DNA of 64,000 bases from Pseudomonas vranovensis DSM 16006 (GCF_000425805.1 NZ_AUED01000004.1:310001-374000); one strand, 5' to 3'; numbered from the stretch's first letter, positions 1 to 13,159 are shown. A program made the numbers and translations. The notes: generated by a model from the sequence alone, not told the origin.

Positions 1-729
1 CTGTCGTCCTGGAACCAGGCGCCGCGGAACGCCAACCTCACCTATGAATTGCTGCGCTACAAGCTGGGCCTGTCGGTGGGCGCGCCGTATACCTTGACCG
101 ACATGGCCGACGATGGCCTGGGTCTGATGAATGCCCTGCGGGTTGAGCGTTTTCATGTGCTTGGCGTGAGCATGGGCGGCATGATCGCCCAGCACCTGGC
201 AGCAATGGCGCCGCAGCGGGTGGAGAGCCTGACGTTGATCATGTCCAGTTCCGGCGCCGTGGGCCTGCCGGCACCGAGCCCTGCGCTGGTGCAGTTGTTG
301 GCCAGGCGCGGGGCGCCCAATCGCGAAGTGGCACTGGAGCAACAGGCCGACTTGCTGGCTGCGCTGGGCAGCCCCCAGGTCAAGGATGATCGCCAGGCAT
401 TGCTGGAGCAGGCGGCGCAGGCCTATGACCGGGCGTTCAACCCCGAGGGGGTCAAGCGCCAGATCATGGCGATCCTCGCCGAGCCGAGCCGTGTCGACCT
501 GCTCGACAACCTGCGCCTGCCGACCCTTGTGGTGCATGGCACGGCCGACCCGTTGCTCCCCGTCATGCATGGGGTGCATCTGGCTGCCCATATCCGGGGT
601 AGCCAATTGCGCTTGATTCCGGGGTTGGCGCACCGTTTCCAGGAGCAATTCAAGGCGCCCTTGCTGGCTGCCGTGCTGCCGTACCTGAAGGCCCATCGCG
701 AAGACATGAGCCATTGGGCCCAGCTTTAG
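1..729 (+). CDS. alpha/beta hydrolase, 5'-truncated by window edge
   Basis: Open from the first base to a TAG stop; the start lies outside the window. The nucleophile elbow GVSMGG (Ser at codon 57 of the visible part) is the GxSxG of alpha/beta-hydrolase-fold esterases. An acid loop HGTADPLLP and a final His in GLAHRF complete a plausible Ser-Asp-His triad. The missing N-terminus should hold the first strands and the oxyanion HG motif. The substrate cannot be told; this is a generic cytoplasmic hydrolase/esterase of the COG0596 type. It converges on glpM, and the two stop codons are interleaved (TAG at 727-729, TAA of glpM at 728-726). Confidence 0.85.
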   Translation: MSSWNQAPRNANLTYELLRYKLGLSVGAPYTLTDMADDGLGLMNALRVERFHVLGVSMGGMIAQHLAAMAPQRVESLTLIMSSSGAVGLPAPSPALVQLLARRGAPNREVALEQQADLLAALGSPQVKDDRQALLEQAAQAYDRAFNPEGVKRQIMAILAEPSRVDLLDNLRLPTLVVHGTADPLLPVMHGVHLAAHIRGSQLRLIPGLAHRFQEQFKAPLLAAVLPYLKAHREDMSHWAQL

Positions 730-1061
730 TGCAGGCGCACCCAGAGGCTGACCAGTACGGTCGCCGCGATCAGCCAGGCCACTGCCGCCAGGGCCAGTGA
801 AGCCTCCAGGCGCAAGCGGTCGACCAGCAGGTACAGGGCTGCCAGGTAAACGAAATACGGAATGATCGACCACATGCCGAACAGAATGGTGGTCTTCAGG
901 TCGTCAAGCGAACGGCCCTTGCCGACGATGTAGTGGGCAATCAGGGCGAAGGTCGGGAACAGCGGGACCAATCCCGCAATGTAGTAGTTGCGGGTTTTGG
1001 CCAACGCGGCAAGGATGACCACCACGGCTGCGCCCAGGCAGGCTTTGAGTATCAGGTCCAC
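726..1061 (-). CDS. glpM: GlpM family inner-membrane protein
   Basis: A 111-residue protein with four hydrophobic segments and the pattern of GlpM, a small membrane protein first found beside glpD in P. aeruginosa and linked there to alginate production; its molecular role is unknown. The start is GTG ([10 protein letters not shown]), preceded by AGGA. The ATG two bases upstream is out of frame and stops at once. In P. aeruginosa glpM adjoins glpD; here the aauRS-aat block of about 6.5 kb lies between glpM and the glp genes. It is followed downstream by the convergent hydrolase. Confidence 0.8.
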   Translation of the reverse strand: MDLILKACLGAAVVVILAALAKTRNYYIAGLVPLFPTFALIAHYIVGKGRSLDDLKTTILFGMWSIIPYFVYLAALYLLVDRLRLEASLALAAVAWLIAATVLVSLWVRLH

Positions 1062-1085
1062 ATGCGTTCCTGTTGGTGTGGCAGG

Positions 1086-2407
<1,322 letters not shown>

Positions 2408-2411
<4 letters not shown>

Positions 2412-4315
2412 AAAGACTCGGCAGATTCTGTGGGGGCATTGACCAATGGCAGGGTGAGGACGAACGCAGTACCGCCGCCGGCGGGGTGTTCGACACTCAG
2501 GTTGCCCTTGGCCGCGGCCGCGAGGCTGGCGGACAGGGTCAGTCCCAGGCCCAGGCCGTGCTCTCCCGGTTTGGTGGTGAAAAAGGGCTCGAACAGGTGC
2601 TTGCGCGCTTCGTCATCGATGCCGTGGCCGTTGTCGCGCACCCGCAGGCGGTATTTGTCGCCCTGCAGTTCGCCTTCCAGCCAGAGCTGGGGCAGGGGCT
2701 GGGCGGCCATGGCATCGAGCGCGTTGCCGATCAGGTTGACCAGGATTTGTTCGAGACGCGTCTGGTCGATGGCCAGTTGCTGGTCTTCGAAGTGGCTGTG
2801 CAGTTTCAGGTGACACCCCGCAATGCGGTTGCCCAGCACCTGCAGGCAGGCCTCCACGGCCTTGGCCAGCGATGCCTGGCCGCTGTCGTCGCCGCGCCGG
2901 GCAAATGAACGCAGGCTGGCAGTGATGCGGCCCATGCGGTCGATCAAGTCGTTCATGGTGCGCAGGTTGGTGCTGGCGGTTTCCAGGGCTCCGCGCTCGA
3001 GGAAACGCACGGTGTTGCCCGAGAGGGTGCGCAAGGCCGCCAATGGCTGGTTCAGCTCATGGGCGATGCTGGTGGACATCTGGCCGATGGCTGCAAGCTT
3101 GCCGGCCTGGACCAGTTCGTCCTGGGCGTAGCGCAGGGTTTGCTCGGCATGCCGCCGTTCGCGGATCTGGCCGATGAGGCGTTCGTTGCTGGCCCGCAGG
3201 TCGGCGGTGCGCTCGGTAATCTTGCGCTCCAACTGGCTGTTGGCTTCTTCCAGGGCTTCACGGGCAGCCAGGCGTGTGGCGATCACCTTGCGCCGCTCGT
3301 TCCAGGCAATCAGCAGGATCGCCAGCAAGGCAAACGCCACGGCGACCAGCATGCCCTGGATGGTCGACTCGCGGCGCAGGTCTTGCAGCGGTGTGAGCAG
3401 GGTGAAATGCCAGGGCGTGTCATTCAGCCGCCGTGTTTGTGCCAGGTAGGCCACTTCGTGGCTACCATCCCCCAGTTCGGCGTTGGCCGGGAAGCTCAGC
3501 TTCTCGATGCCGTCGGCGTATTTTTCCCGTGACAAGGGGTGCAGCTCGTTGAGCGGCCACCAGTAATACTGAAGGCTGCGGGCCAGGCGCTCCTTGGTCT
3601 CCGGGCTCAGCGGGCGGACTGACTTGAGGCGCCGCGCCGGGTCGCTGGAAAGGATGATGATGCCGTTCTCGTCGCTGACGAAGGCCTCCAGGCGTGCGCG
3701 TTGCCAGCGTTCTTCCATCGCCTCCAGGCGCACCTTGATCACCGCCACGCCAATGATCTTGCCGTGTTCTTCCAGGCCATGGGCCAGGTAGTAGCCAGGC
3801 TCGCCATTGGTGCTGCCAATGCCATAGAAACGCCCGGGCTGGCCGCGCACGGCATCCTGGAAATAGGCACGGAACGACAGGTCTTCACCCAGGAAACTGT
3901 CGACATCGCGCCAGTTGCTGGTGGCCTGCACCCGGCCCGTGGTGTCGAGCACGAAGATAGCCCGGCTGCGGCTGCGCCGGTTCAGGCCTTCGAGGTATTC
4001 ATTGACCGTCTGGCGACTCTCGCCATCGGTTTCGGTCAGCAGGCTGGAGACGCTGTCTTCCAGTTCCAGCAGGCTGGGCAGGTAGGTGTACTTGCTGATT
4101 TCGCTCTCGACCCCGCGTGCGTGCAGCTCGAGCTGGCGCTCGCCGGATTCGCTCAAGGTGCGGATGCCGTTGTGTTCGCTGATCATGAAGCCAGCCACGC
4201 CCAGGCCAATCATCAACAGGACGATCAGGGGCGGAATCAGCAGTTGGCGGATCAAACGGGGTTTCACGGCAAGGGCAGGCTTGGCTGGGCGAAAGAGCGT
4301 GGGATCGCATTTCAT
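2408..4315 (-). CDS. aauS: sensor histidine kinase AauS (DctB-like)
   Basis: 635 residues. A first membrane helix at about residues 24-46 and a second at about 320-340 (GMLVAVAFALLAILLIAW) enclose a periplasmic sensor domain of the double-CACHE kind found in DctB. A coiled coil and then a HisKA segment with the phosphorylated His in IAHELNQPLAAL follow, then HATPase with N box (NLIGNALDA), G1 (DNGHGI) and G2 (GLGLGL). It presumably senses acidic amino acids and phosphorylates AauR. Start: ATG at 4315 is chosen; a GTG one codon earlier is also possible, with only weak AGGG as ribosome binding site. Confidence 0.87.
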
Positions 4316-4338
4316 CACAGTGGCCCTGTAACTAACAG

Positions 4339-4372
4339 CGCTGCCTGTCCGGCGTTTGCCGGACAGGCAGCG
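4339..4372 (-). terminator. hairpin between aatP and aauS
   Basis: Perfect 15-bp inverted repeat (arms 4339-4353 and 4358-4372) with a GTTT loop, between the aatP stop and the aauS start. No clear T-run follows on the minus strand, so it may be an inefficient terminator or an mRNA-stabilising end that lets some transcription enter aauSR. Confidence 0.6.
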
Positions 4373-4380
4373 TTAACACC

Positions 4381-5115
4381 TCAGTGCTGCAGGATTTTGC
4401 TGAGGAAGTGCTGGGTACGCTCATCACGGGCGTGCGGGTCACCGAAGAACTCTTCCTTGGTGCAGTCCTCGATGATGTTGCCCTTGTCCATGAAAATGAC
4501 GCGGTTGGCAACCTTGCGAGCAAAGCCCATTTCGTGGGTCACGCACATCATGGTCATGCCTTCGTTGGCCAGTTGGACCATTACGTCCAGTACTTCGCTG
4601 ACCATTTCCGGGTCGAGGGCCGAGGTCGGTTCGTCGAACAGCATGACGATCGGGTCCATGGCCAGTGCGCGGGCAATCGCGACGCGTTGCTGCTGGCCAC
4701 CGGAGAGTTGGCCCGGGTGTTTCTTTGCCTGGTTGCTGAGGCCGACGCGCTCAAGCAGGGCCAGGCCCTTCTTGGTTGCTTCGGCTTCACTGCGGCCCAG
4801 TACCTTGCGCTGGGCAATGGTCAGGTTTTCGGTGATGGTCAGGTGCGGGAACAGTTCGAAATGCTGGAACACCATACCGACTCGCGAGCGCAGCTTGGGC
4901 AGGTTTGTTTTCGGGTCGGCGATCGAGGTGCCGTCGACGACGATGTCACCCTTCTGGAAGGGCTCCAGAGCGTTGACGCACTTGATCAGTGTCGACTTGC
5001 CGGAACCGGACGGACCGCAGACCACCACCACTTCACCTTTTTTGACCTCGGTGTTGCAGTCGGTCAGAACCTGGAAGTCGCCGTACCACTTGTTGACGTT
5101 CTTGATGGAAATCAT
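4381..5115 (-). CDS. aatP: glutamate/aspartate ABC transporter ATPase
   Basis: 244 residues from ATG ([12 protein letters not shown]), which overlaps the stop of aatM as ATGA. Walker [10 protein letters not shown], signature LSGGQQQR, Walker [15 protein letters not shown] and switch His in CVTHEMGF are all present. Length and sequence match GltL/AatP of the polar amino acid uptake family. It powers import of acidic amino acids through AatQM from the periplasmic AatJ. It is last in the aatJQMP operon. A longer frame continues upstream but overlaps all of aatM, so the internal start is right. Confidence 0.93.
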   Translation of the reverse strand: MISIKNVNKWYGDFQVLTDCNTEVKKGEVVVVCGPSGSGKSTLIKCVNALEPFQKGDIVVDGTSIADPKTNLPKLRSRVGMVFQHFELFPHLTITENLTIAQRKVLGRSEAEATKKGLALLERVGLSNQAKKHPGQLSGGQQQRVAIARALAMDPIVMLFDEPTSALDPEMVSEVLDVMVQLANEGMTMMCVTHEMGFARKVANRVIFMDKGNIIEDCTKEEFFGDPHARDERTQHFLSKILQH

Positions 5116-5777
5116 ACGGTTATCCTTTTCTGCAGACGCTTGACCAGGAAGGAAGCGGAGAAGCTGATGACGAAGTACACGATGCCGGCGAAGACCAGGA
5201 ACTCGTTCGAGCGTCCGATGATGTCGCCGTTGGCACGTGCGGAGTTGAGGAAGTCCACCAGGCCGACGGTGTAGACCAGCGAGGTGTCCTGGAACAAGAT
5301 GATGCTCTGCTGCAGCAGCAACGGGGTCATCTTGCGAAACGCCTGGGGCAGGATGATCAGGCGCATGGTCTGGCCGTAGGTCATGCCCAGGGCCTGGGCT
5401 GCGCCCATCTGGCCTTTGGAGATCGACTGCACACCGGCACGGACGATTTCGCAGAAGTACGCCGCCTCGAACATCATGAAGGCCACGACGCAGGAGGTGA
5501 ATGCCCCCACCGGGGTGTCTTCGCCGGTGATCCAGCGCAGCACGAACGGCACCGCCAGGTAGAACCAGGTGATGACCAGCAGCAGCGGGATGGAGCGGAA
5601 GTAGTTGACGTAGGCACCGGCAAGGTTTGCCAGGAGCTTGCTCGACGACAGCCGCATCAGTGCCAGCATGGTACCCAGCGCGATACCACCGACCACGCCC
5701 ATGACCATCAGTTGCAGGGTCATTACCATGCCGTTCCACAGGCCCGGCAGGGCAGGAATGATTCCACTGAAGTCCAT
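5112..5777 (-). CDS. aatM: glutamate/aspartate ABC transporter permease
   Basis: 221 residues, hydrophobic, with a HisM/GltK-type permease pattern and the EAA loop contacting the ATPase ([24 protein letters not shown], here at about residues 129-152, key residues Gly and Ala at its start). Its start overlaps the stop of aatQ by one base (TAATG) and its stop overlaps the aatP start (ATGA), so the three inner-membrane genes are tightly coupled. Confidence 0.92.
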   Translation of the reverse strand: MDFSGIIPALPGLWNGMVMTLQLMVMGVVGGIALGTMLALMRLSSSKLLANLAGAYVNYFRSIPLLLVITWFYLAVPFVLRWITGEDTPVGAFTSCVVAFMMFEAAYFCEIVRAGVQSISKGQMGAAQALGMTYGQTMRLIILPQAFRKMTPLLLQQSIILFQDTSLVYTVGLVDFLNSARANGDIIGRSNEFLVFAGIVYFVISFSASFLVKRLQKRITV

Positions 5778-6523
5778 TATTTACCCCCCACGGAGATCAG
5801 GCCGGGTACGGCGACTTTCTTCTCGACCATGCGCATCAGCAGCATCAGGCCCATGTTCAGGGTGAAGTAGATCAGGGTCGCCAGGGTGAAGGCTTCAAAC
5901 AGGTTGGCCGAGAATTCGGCGGTCTGCTTGGTCTGCGCCAGCAACTCCATCAGGCCGATCAGCGAGGCCACCGAGGAGTTCTTGAACACGTTCAGGAATT
6001 CGGAGGTCAGCGGCGGAATGATGATCCGGTAGGCTTGCGGCAGCAGCACGTTCCAATAGATCTGTGGCAGGCTGAAACCCATGGCGCGGGCTGCGGCTTC
6101 CTGGCCGCGGGGCAGCGCCTGGATACCGGTACGCACTTGTTCGCAGACACGGGCGGCGGTGAACAGGCCCAGGCAGACCACTACGCTGATGAATGCCGAG
6201 GTGGTCGGGTTGAGGTCTTGCTTGAACCACTCCTGCAAGCCTTCTGGCAGCAGGTCGGGCACCAGGAAGTACCAGATGAACAGCTGCACCAGCAGCGGTA
6301 CGTTACGAAAGAGTTCCACGTAGGCCGTGGCAATACCCGATACCAGACGGTTCGGGACAGTCCGCATGACGCCGAGTACCGAACCCAGCAGCAATGCGAT
6401 GATCCAGGCTGCAACGGCAATGCCGATGGTCCAGCCCAGGCCGGTGATGTACCAGTCCAGGTAGGTTTCGCTACCGACGCCGGTGGACTTGAAGAATACG
6501 CCCCAGTCCCAGTTGTAATTCAT
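5777..6523 (-). CDS. aatQ: glutamate/aspartate ABC transporter permease
   Basis: 248 residues with the HisM/GltJ permease fold and an EAA loop around residues 150-170 ([20 protein letters not shown]). The ATG has a strong ribosome binding site (GAGGGGAGAT). It pairs with AatM as the heterodimeric membrane channel of the Asp/Glu importer. It lies 99 bp after aatJ; that gap holds a strong hairpin, which should make aatQMP less expressed than aatJ. Confidence 0.92.
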   Translation of the reverse strand: MNYNWDWGVFFKSTGVGSETYLDWYITGLGWTIGIAVAAWIIALLLGSVLGVMRTVPNRLVSGIATAYVELFRNVPLLVQLFIWYFLVPDLLPEGLQEWFKQDLNPTTSAFISVVVCLGLFTAARVCEQVRTGIQALPRGQEAAARAMGFSLPQIYWNVLLPQAYRIIIPPLTSEFLNVFKNSSVASLIGLMELLAQTKQTAEFSANLFEAFTLATLIYFTLNMGLMLLMRMVEKKVAVPGLISVGGK

Positions 6524-6566
6524 CGGGATCTCCCCTCAGATCAGTTGTTTCACGGGCACCTTCGAG

Positions 6567-6595
6567 CATCCGAGGGCGCTGCACGCCCTCGGATG
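6567..6595 (-). terminator. intra-operon hairpin between aatJ and aatQ
   Basis: Perfect 11-bp inverted repeat (arms 6567-6577 and 6585-6595, loop GCTGCAC) with no T-run after it. The position just after the binding-protein gene and before the permease genes is the classic place for an mRNA-protecting hairpin that keeps binding protein in excess. Confidence 0.65.
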
Positions 6596-6622
6596 AAAGG
6601 TTAGACACTAACTAGCTGGGGA

Positions 6623-7537
6623 TCAGGACTTCTTTTCGTCTGCAGCTTTGTCGGTAGGATTGGCGATCAACGCCTTGAGCTCTTCGCTCATTGGGAACAT
6701 CAGGTTCAGGCCCTTTGGCGGGATTGGCGACTGGAACCACTTGTTGTAGATCTTGTTGATCTCGCCCGACTTGTACAGCGCGATGATGGCGTCATCGACT
6801 GCCTTCTTGAACGGCTCGTCGCCCTTGCGGACCATGCAGCCATAGATTTCATAGGATTGCGGGGTACCGGTCACGGCCCAGTCGGTCGGCTTCTTGGCCT
6901 TGGCCATTTCGCCAGCCAGCAGGGCGTCGTCCATCATGAAGGCAACGGCACGACCGGATTCGAGCATCTGGAAGGATTCGCCATGGTCCTTGGCAGAGAT
7001 GACGTTCATCTTCATCTGCTTGTCGGCGTTCATCGACTTGAGGATACGCTCGGACGTGGTGCCTGCAGTGGTGACCACGTTCTTGCCAGCCAGGTCTGGG
7101 AAGTCCTTGTAGGAGGAGTCTTTCTTGGACAGCAGGCGAGTACCGATCTCGAAGATACCGACCGAGAAGTCGACCTGCTGCTGGCGCTCGACGTTGTTGG
7201 TGGTCGAGCCGCACTCGACGTCAACGGTGCCGTTCTGTACCAGTGGAATGCGGGTCTGGGAGGTGACGAGGTTGTACTTGACCTTCAGGTCTGGCTTGTT
7301 CAGGTCCTTTTTCAGGGCCTCGACGATTGCCAGCTGGATGTCATGGGAGTAACCGACGGGTTTGCCCGAAGCGTCGGCGATGTAGGAGAACGGAATGGAG
7401 GCGTCGCGGTGCCCCAGGGTAATGGTGCCGGAGTCGTTGATTTTCTTCAGGGTGCCTGTCAGCTCTGCAGCGGTGACTGGCATGCTGATCACAGCAGCCG
7501 TGATGGCTGCGCCCAACAGGTGGGGAACGATACGCAT
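6623..7537 (-). CDS. aatJ: periplasmic glutamate/aspartate-binding protein
   Basis: 304 residues. Signal peptide at residues 1 to about 23 (MRIVPHLLGAAITAAV, cleavage near PVTAA), then a type-3 (SBP_bac_3) solute-binding protein with the ligand stretch GHRDASIPFSY and a Cys pair typical of GltI. It delivers Glu/Asp to AatQMP. The chosen ATG has GAGGAAA seven bases upstream; the longer frame to 7600 has no such site and no signal peptide at its start. Upstream lie a sigma-54 promoter and two AauR boxes. Confidence 0.93.
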   Translation of the reverse strand: MRIVPHLLGAAITAAVISMPVTAAELTGTLKKINDSGTITLGHRDASIPFSYIADASGKPVGYSHDIQLAIVEALKKDLNKPDLKVKYNLVTSQTRIPLVQNGTVDVECGSTTNNVERQQQVDFSVGIFEIGTRLLSKKDSSYKDFPDLAGKNVVTTAGTTSERILKSMNADKQMKMNVISAKDHGESFQMLESGRAVAFMMDDALLAGEMAKAKKPTDWAVTGTPQSYEIYGCMVRKGDEPFKKAVDDAIIALYKSGEINKIYNKWFQSPIPPKGLNLMFPMSEELKALIANPTDKAADEKKS

Positions 7538-7639
7538 CAAAATTTCCTCGACATTGTTTTTTTTATGGAGCCGTTGGCGGGCTCTTCGTTCAGCGAACAC
7601 TGCAATAAAGCGGTTTGCGCATTCGGGTACTGAGTGTAG

Positions 7640-7655
7640 AGCATGACTCGTGCCA
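7640..7655 (-). promoter_or_regulatory. sigma-54 promoter of aatJQMP
   Basis: Minus-strand TGGCACGAGTCATGCT fits the -24/-12 consensus TGGCACG-N4-TTGCW with the exact GG-N10-GC spacing. It predicts a start site near 7630 and a leader of about 90 nt before aatJ. It agrees with the sigma-54 activator AauR encoded in the same block. Confidence 0.88.
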
Positions 7656-7732
7656 AGCCCTGACTTTGATCATAAAGCCTTGAAAAAGCGGGGCATTAAT
7701 CTTTTTTGAAGATTTCCTGATGGGGTGATTCG

Positions 7733-7746
7733 TCCGGTTGGCCGAA
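7733..7746. promoter_or_regulatory. AauR box, promoter-proximal, one mismatch
   Basis: TCCGGTTGGCCGAA matches the inverted repeat TTCGGNNNNCCGAA (the AauR motif as I recall it from P. putida) with one mismatch. Its centre is 31 bp, about three helical turns, from the distal perfect box. Confidence 0.7.
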
Positions 7747-7757
7747 TGCGGCTGGGA

Positions 7758-7783
7758 GTGGCATTCGGAAAACCGAATGCCAC
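7758..7783. promoter_or_regulatory. AauR box, distal, perfect palindrome
   Basis: Core TTCGGAAAACCGAA at 7764-7777 matches TTCGGNNNNCCGAA exactly, and the symmetry extends to 11-bp arms around AAAA. It lies about 110-130 bp upstream of the sigma-54 promoter, a normal enhancer distance. It could also act as a hairpin in the 3' end of the glpD transcript. Confidence 0.75.
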
Positions 7784-7784
7784 G

Positions 7785-7803
7785 CCTGTGGGAGTCCCAC
7801 AGG
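7785..7803 (-). terminator. hairpin after glpD
   Basis: CCTGTGGGAGTCCCACAGG, directly after the glpD stop: a 7-bp stem with 5-nt loop, no long T-run. A plausible weak glpD terminator, next to the AauR boxes of aatJ. Confidence 0.45.
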
Positions 7804-7813
7804 TTCTGTGCGA

Positions 7814-9340
7814 TCAGGCGGCGCGATGCAGTTCCAGGCGCTGCAGGTAGTCCCGCAGTGCCTGTTGTTCGCTTGCCGTGGTGAACAGCCCAAGCTTGGT
7901 ACGGCGCCAGAGGATGTCGTCAGCGCTCACGGCCCATTCTTCGCTGCGCAGGTAATCCACCTCGCGAGTGAACAGCCCGCCGCCGATGGCATCGCCAAGG
8001 TCCTCGGGGCCTTGAACGCCTTCGAGCAGGCGCCATACGCGACTGCCGTAGGTCAGCGCCCAACGCTTGGCAATCTCGGCTGGCAGCCAGCCGCAGCGTG
8101 CCAGGATTGCATCGGCCAGCGCTTGTGGGGTGGTCATCGCTTCGCCACCCGGCAGCGGAGCGGTAGCGGTCCAGCTGCCACGCATCTGGGGGAAGAAGGG
8201 CGCCAGCTCGCTCATGGCCGATTCAGCCAGCTTGCGGTAGGTGGTCAACTTGCCACCGAACACCGACAGCAGCGGCGCTTCACCCGTGCTGGCAGAGAGC
8301 GCCAGGGTGTAGTCGCGGGTCACTGCCGACGGGTTGTCGGATTCGTCGTTGCACAGCGGTCGAACACCGGCATAGGTATGCAGGATGTCGGCGCGGCTGA
8401 GTGGGTGATTGAAGTGCGCATTGACCACCTTGAGCAGGTAATCGGTTTCTGCCTCGGTGATCGCCACTTTGGCCGGGTCACCGGTGTACTCACGGTCGGT
8501 GGTGCCGATCAGGGTGAAACGTTCCAGGTATGGAATGGCGAAGACGATCCGCTGGTCTTCGTTCTGCAGGATGTAGGCATGTTCGCCCTCGTAGAGCTTG
8601 GGCACGATCAGGTGGCTGCCCTGGATCAGACGAATGCCGTAGGGCGCATCGAGTTTGAGATCGTCCTGAATGAACTTGGCTACCCATGGGCCGGCCGCAT
8701 TGACCAGCGCCCGGGCTTTGATCGACTGCAGGCTGCCGTCGGCATTTTCCAACTGCACATGCCACACGCCATCGATCCGGCGTGCATTGACGCAACGAGT
8801 GCGGGTACGGATGTGCGCACCTTTCTCGCGGGCTGCCATGGCATTGAGCACCACGAGTCGGGCGTCATCAACGGCGCAATCGGCATACTCGAAACCGCGG
8901 GTGATAGCAGGCTTGAGCGGGTTGCCCGGGCCAAAGCGCAGGCTGCGCGAAGCGCCCAGTTGCTTGCGCTTGCCCAGGTTGTCATAGAGAAACAGGCCGG
9001 CGCGAATCATCCAGGCTGGACGCAGGTGCGGGCGATGTGGCAGCACGAAACGCATCGGCTTGACGATATGCGGTGCCTTGGCCAGCAGCACCTCACGTTC
9101 GGCCAGGGCTTCGCGTACCAGGCGGAACTCATAGTGCTCCAGGTAGCGCAGGCCGCCGTGGATCAGCTTGCTGCTGGCGGACGACGTGTGGCTGGCAAGG
9201 TCGTCCTTTTCGCAAAGGAACACCGACAGGCCGCGTCCGGCTGCATCGGCGGCAATGCCCACGCCATTGATGCCACCACCGATTACGGCGAGGTCATAGA
9301 GATCGGCAAGGGCAGGCGATGACTGACTGGGATGGGGCAC
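7814..9340 (-). CDS. glpD: glycerol-3-phosphate dehydrogenase (FAD, membrane-associated)
   Basis: 508 residues. The N-terminal dinucleotide fold GGGINGVGIAADAAGRG and the following EKDDLASHTSSASSKLIHGG are diagnostic of GlpD, which oxidises glycerol 3-phosphate to dihydroxyacetone phosphate and passes electrons to quinone at the inner membrane. The start is GTG at 9340 with AAGGAAG as ribosome binding site. It sits after glpR, glpK and glpF on the same strand but has its own upstream region with GlpR-like operators. Confidence 0.95.
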   Translation of the reverse strand: MPHPSQSSPALADLYDLAVIGGGINGVGIAADAAGRGLSVFLCEKDDLASHTSSASSKLIHGGLRYLEHYEFRLVREALAEREVLLAKAPHIVKPMRFVLPHRPHLRPAWMIRAGLFLYDNLGKRKQLGASRSLRFGPGNPLKPAITRGFEYADCAVDDARLVVLNAMAAREKGAHIRTRTRCVNARRIDGVWHVQLENADGSLQSIKARALVNAAGPWVAKFIQDDLKLDAPYGIRLIQGSHLIVPKLYEGEHAYILQNEDQRIVFAIPYLERFTLIGTTDREYTGDPAKVAITEAETDYLLKVVNAHFNHPLSRADILHTYAGVRPLCNDESDNPSAVTRDYTLALSASTGEAPLLSVFGGKLTTYRKLAESAMSELAPFFPQMRGSWTATAPLPGGEAMTTPQALADAILARCGWLPAEIAKRWALTYGSRVWRLLEGVQGPEDLGDAIGGGLFTREVDYLRSEEWAVSADDILWRRTKLGLFTTASEQQALRDYLQRLELHRAA

Positions 9341-9362
9341 GGGCGGCTTCCTTAAAACTTTC

Positions 9363-9402
9363 TAGCATCGAATTTGAACATTAATGTTCATTTGCGAAAA
9401 TA
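9363..9402. promoter_or_regulatory. tandem GlpR-like operators at glpD
   Basis: Centred on the 16-bp palindrome TGAACATTAATGTTCA (9375-9390). AATGTTCATTTGCGAAAATA at 9383-9402 matches 16 of 20 positions of the enterobacterial GlpR operator WATGTTCGWTAWCGAACATW, and the 20-mer ending at 9382 matches 14. They lie 23-62 bp before the glpD start, where a repressor would block transcription. Confidence 0.6.
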
Positions 9403-9466
9403 CTAGCGCAACAGAATGCTGACTGCCAGTCGCTTTCCATAGAAAATACTGATCGGATAATAATTA

Positions 9467-9486
9467 AATGAAAAATAACGAACATT
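9467..9486. promoter_or_regulatory. upstream GlpR-like operator
   Basis: On the minus strand, AATGTTCGTTATTTTTCATT matches the first 12 positions of the GlpR consensus perfectly and 16 of 20 overall. Its centre is 84 bp, eight helical turns, from the 9383-9402 operator, so looping is possible. It also follows the glpR terminator hairpin. Confidence 0.55.
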
Positions 9487-9489
9487 GCT

Positions 9490-9512
9490 GCTGCCGCCAT
9501 TGCGGCGGCAGC
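9490..9512 (-). terminator. glpR terminator hairpin
   Basis: 9-bp stem GCTGCCGCC/GGCGGCAGC with loop ATTGC, 11 bp after the glpR stop. A T-rich stretch follows on the minus strand only after about 10 nt, so termination may be partial. Confidence 0.55.
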
Positions 9513-9522
9513 GTTGAAGGGC

Positions 9523-10278
9523 TCAAACCACGTCCAGGCGGATCTTGTATTGGTTGAGCAATTGGGTGAGTGCAGGCACGGGAGCCTGGTCGGTCACCAG
9601 GCAGTCGATCAGGCTGATCGACCCCAGGCGTACCATGGCATTGCGGCCGAACTTGCTGGAGTCGGCGGCGAGGATAACCTGGCGGGCATTGGCGATGATC
9701 GCCTGGGAAACCCGGACTTCCTGGTAGTCAAAATCGAGCAGGCTGCCGTCCTCGTCGATACCACTGATGCCAACCAGGGCAAAGTCGACTTTGAACTGGT
9801 TGATGAAATCGACGCTGGCCTGGCCTACCACACCCCCGTCACGACGCACATTGCCACCTGCCAGTAGCACCTCGAAATCGTCCTTGGCACTGAGGATCGA
9901 GGCCACATGCAGGTTGTTGGTAATGATTTTCAGGTGATTGTGATTGAGCAGGGCGCGAGCAATGGACTCGGTGGTGGTACCGATGTTGATGAACAGCGAG
10001 GCGTGATCCGGGATCTGTGCAGCGATGGCTTCGGCAATACGTTGCTTTTCGTCGCGCATCTGATCGGCGCGCATGGCATAGGCGGTGTTTTCGATGCTGG
10101 AGTCATAGGCTGCGCCACCGTGATAGCGGCGTAGCAGGTTCACTTCGGCCAGTTGGTTGATATCACGGCGGATGGTTTGCGGGGTAACGACAAATAGCTG
10201 CGCCATTTCTTCGATACTGACGTAACCGCGTTCGCGGACCAGTTCGAGGATTTGTTGTTGGCGAGGGGGCAGGTTCAT
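9523..10278 (-). CDS. glpR: glycerol regulon repressor GlpR (DeoR family)
   Basis: 251 residues from ATG ([20 protein letters not shown]). The DeoR winged helix-turn-helix lies at about residues 6-57 ([22 protein letters not shown]) and the sugar-phosphate sensor domain follows, with the conserved [14 protein letters not shown] and [12 protein letters not shown]. It is expected to bind glycerol 3-phosphate and release the glp operators. The start is set by homology; the open frame goes on 31 codons further without a good ribosome binding site. It lies between glpD and glpK. Confidence 0.92.
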   Translation of the reverse strand: MNLPPRQQQILELVRERGYVSIEEMAQLFVVTPQTIRRDINQLAEVNLLRRYHGGAAYDSSIENTAYAMRADQMRDEKQRIAEAIAAQIPDHASLFINIGTTTESIARALLNHNHLKIITNNLHVASILSAKDDFEVLLAGGNVRRDGGVVGQASVDFINQFKVDFALVGISGIDEDGSLLDFDYQEVRVSQAIIANARQVILAADSSKFGRNAMVRLGSISLIDCLVTDQAPVPALTQLLNQYKIRLDVV

Positions 10279-10343
10279 GGGCGGTCCTTTGGGGCAGCCG
10301 GGCAAATTGCGCCATGATGCCGCAGGATTTCGCTGACGACCAG

Positions 10344-10400
10344 CATCGCGGGGCAAGCCCGCTCCCACCAAGCGTGTGGGAGCGGGCTTGCCCCGCGATG
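10344..10400. repeat. REP pair between glpK and glpR
   Basis: Perfect 25-bp inverted arms (10344-10368 and 10376-10400) with a 7-nt loop, containing GTGGGAGCGGGCTTGCC and CGCGATG, the Pseudomonas REP motif. It will also form a strong hairpin at the 3' end of glpK. Confidence 0.9.
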
Positions 10401-10414
10401 CCGTTGTCGGTCAA

Positions 10415-12833
<2,419 letters not shown>

Positions 12834-13159
12834 TCGTTCCCTCGGTTCTTGTTGTTGTGAGACGCGGTGGGCGCTCGACAAAAACCCGACAGAAATCCCC
12901 ATTTCGGTCGGGTCGGCTGCAGAAATGCACCTAATCGGGGCATGGCTATATTCAGAATCGAAAAAATATAGACAAGAAACGCTTATGTCAAAGGTCGAAA
13001 GTGAACAGGCATTCATAAACTGACTATTGGTCTTGCTGATGGTGTTGAAATGTCACCGGGTGCGTAACGCTCGTGCAGACATGACGCGGTGGCTGGGACA
13101 CGGATTTTTGTCCTAAAGTAGCCAGCGAAACGGCATTCACTTTTTGTTTGGAGCTTTGC
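12834..13159. promoter_or_regulatory. glpF / ybaK divergent intergenic region
   Basis: 326 bp with no gene I can support. It must hold the divergent promoters of glpF and ybaK. A weak GlpR-like match (AAAGGTCGAAAGTGAACAGG, 12990-13009, 13 of 20 consensus positions) lies about 165 bp before glpF. The part 12940-13000 is AT-rich (for example AATCGAAAAAATATAG), suiting a promoter. No terminator or RNA gene seen. Confidence 0.4.

Noticed and set aside
8490..9270. Long plus-strand open frame opposite glpD (504 codons)
   Set aside because: A GC-rich antisense shadow of glpD: no family features, no ribosome binding site, and glpD itself is beyond doubt.
12990..13009. GlpR operator of glpF as a confident call
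   Set aside because: Only 13 of 20 positions match and it is 165 bp from the start; mentioned in the gap note only.
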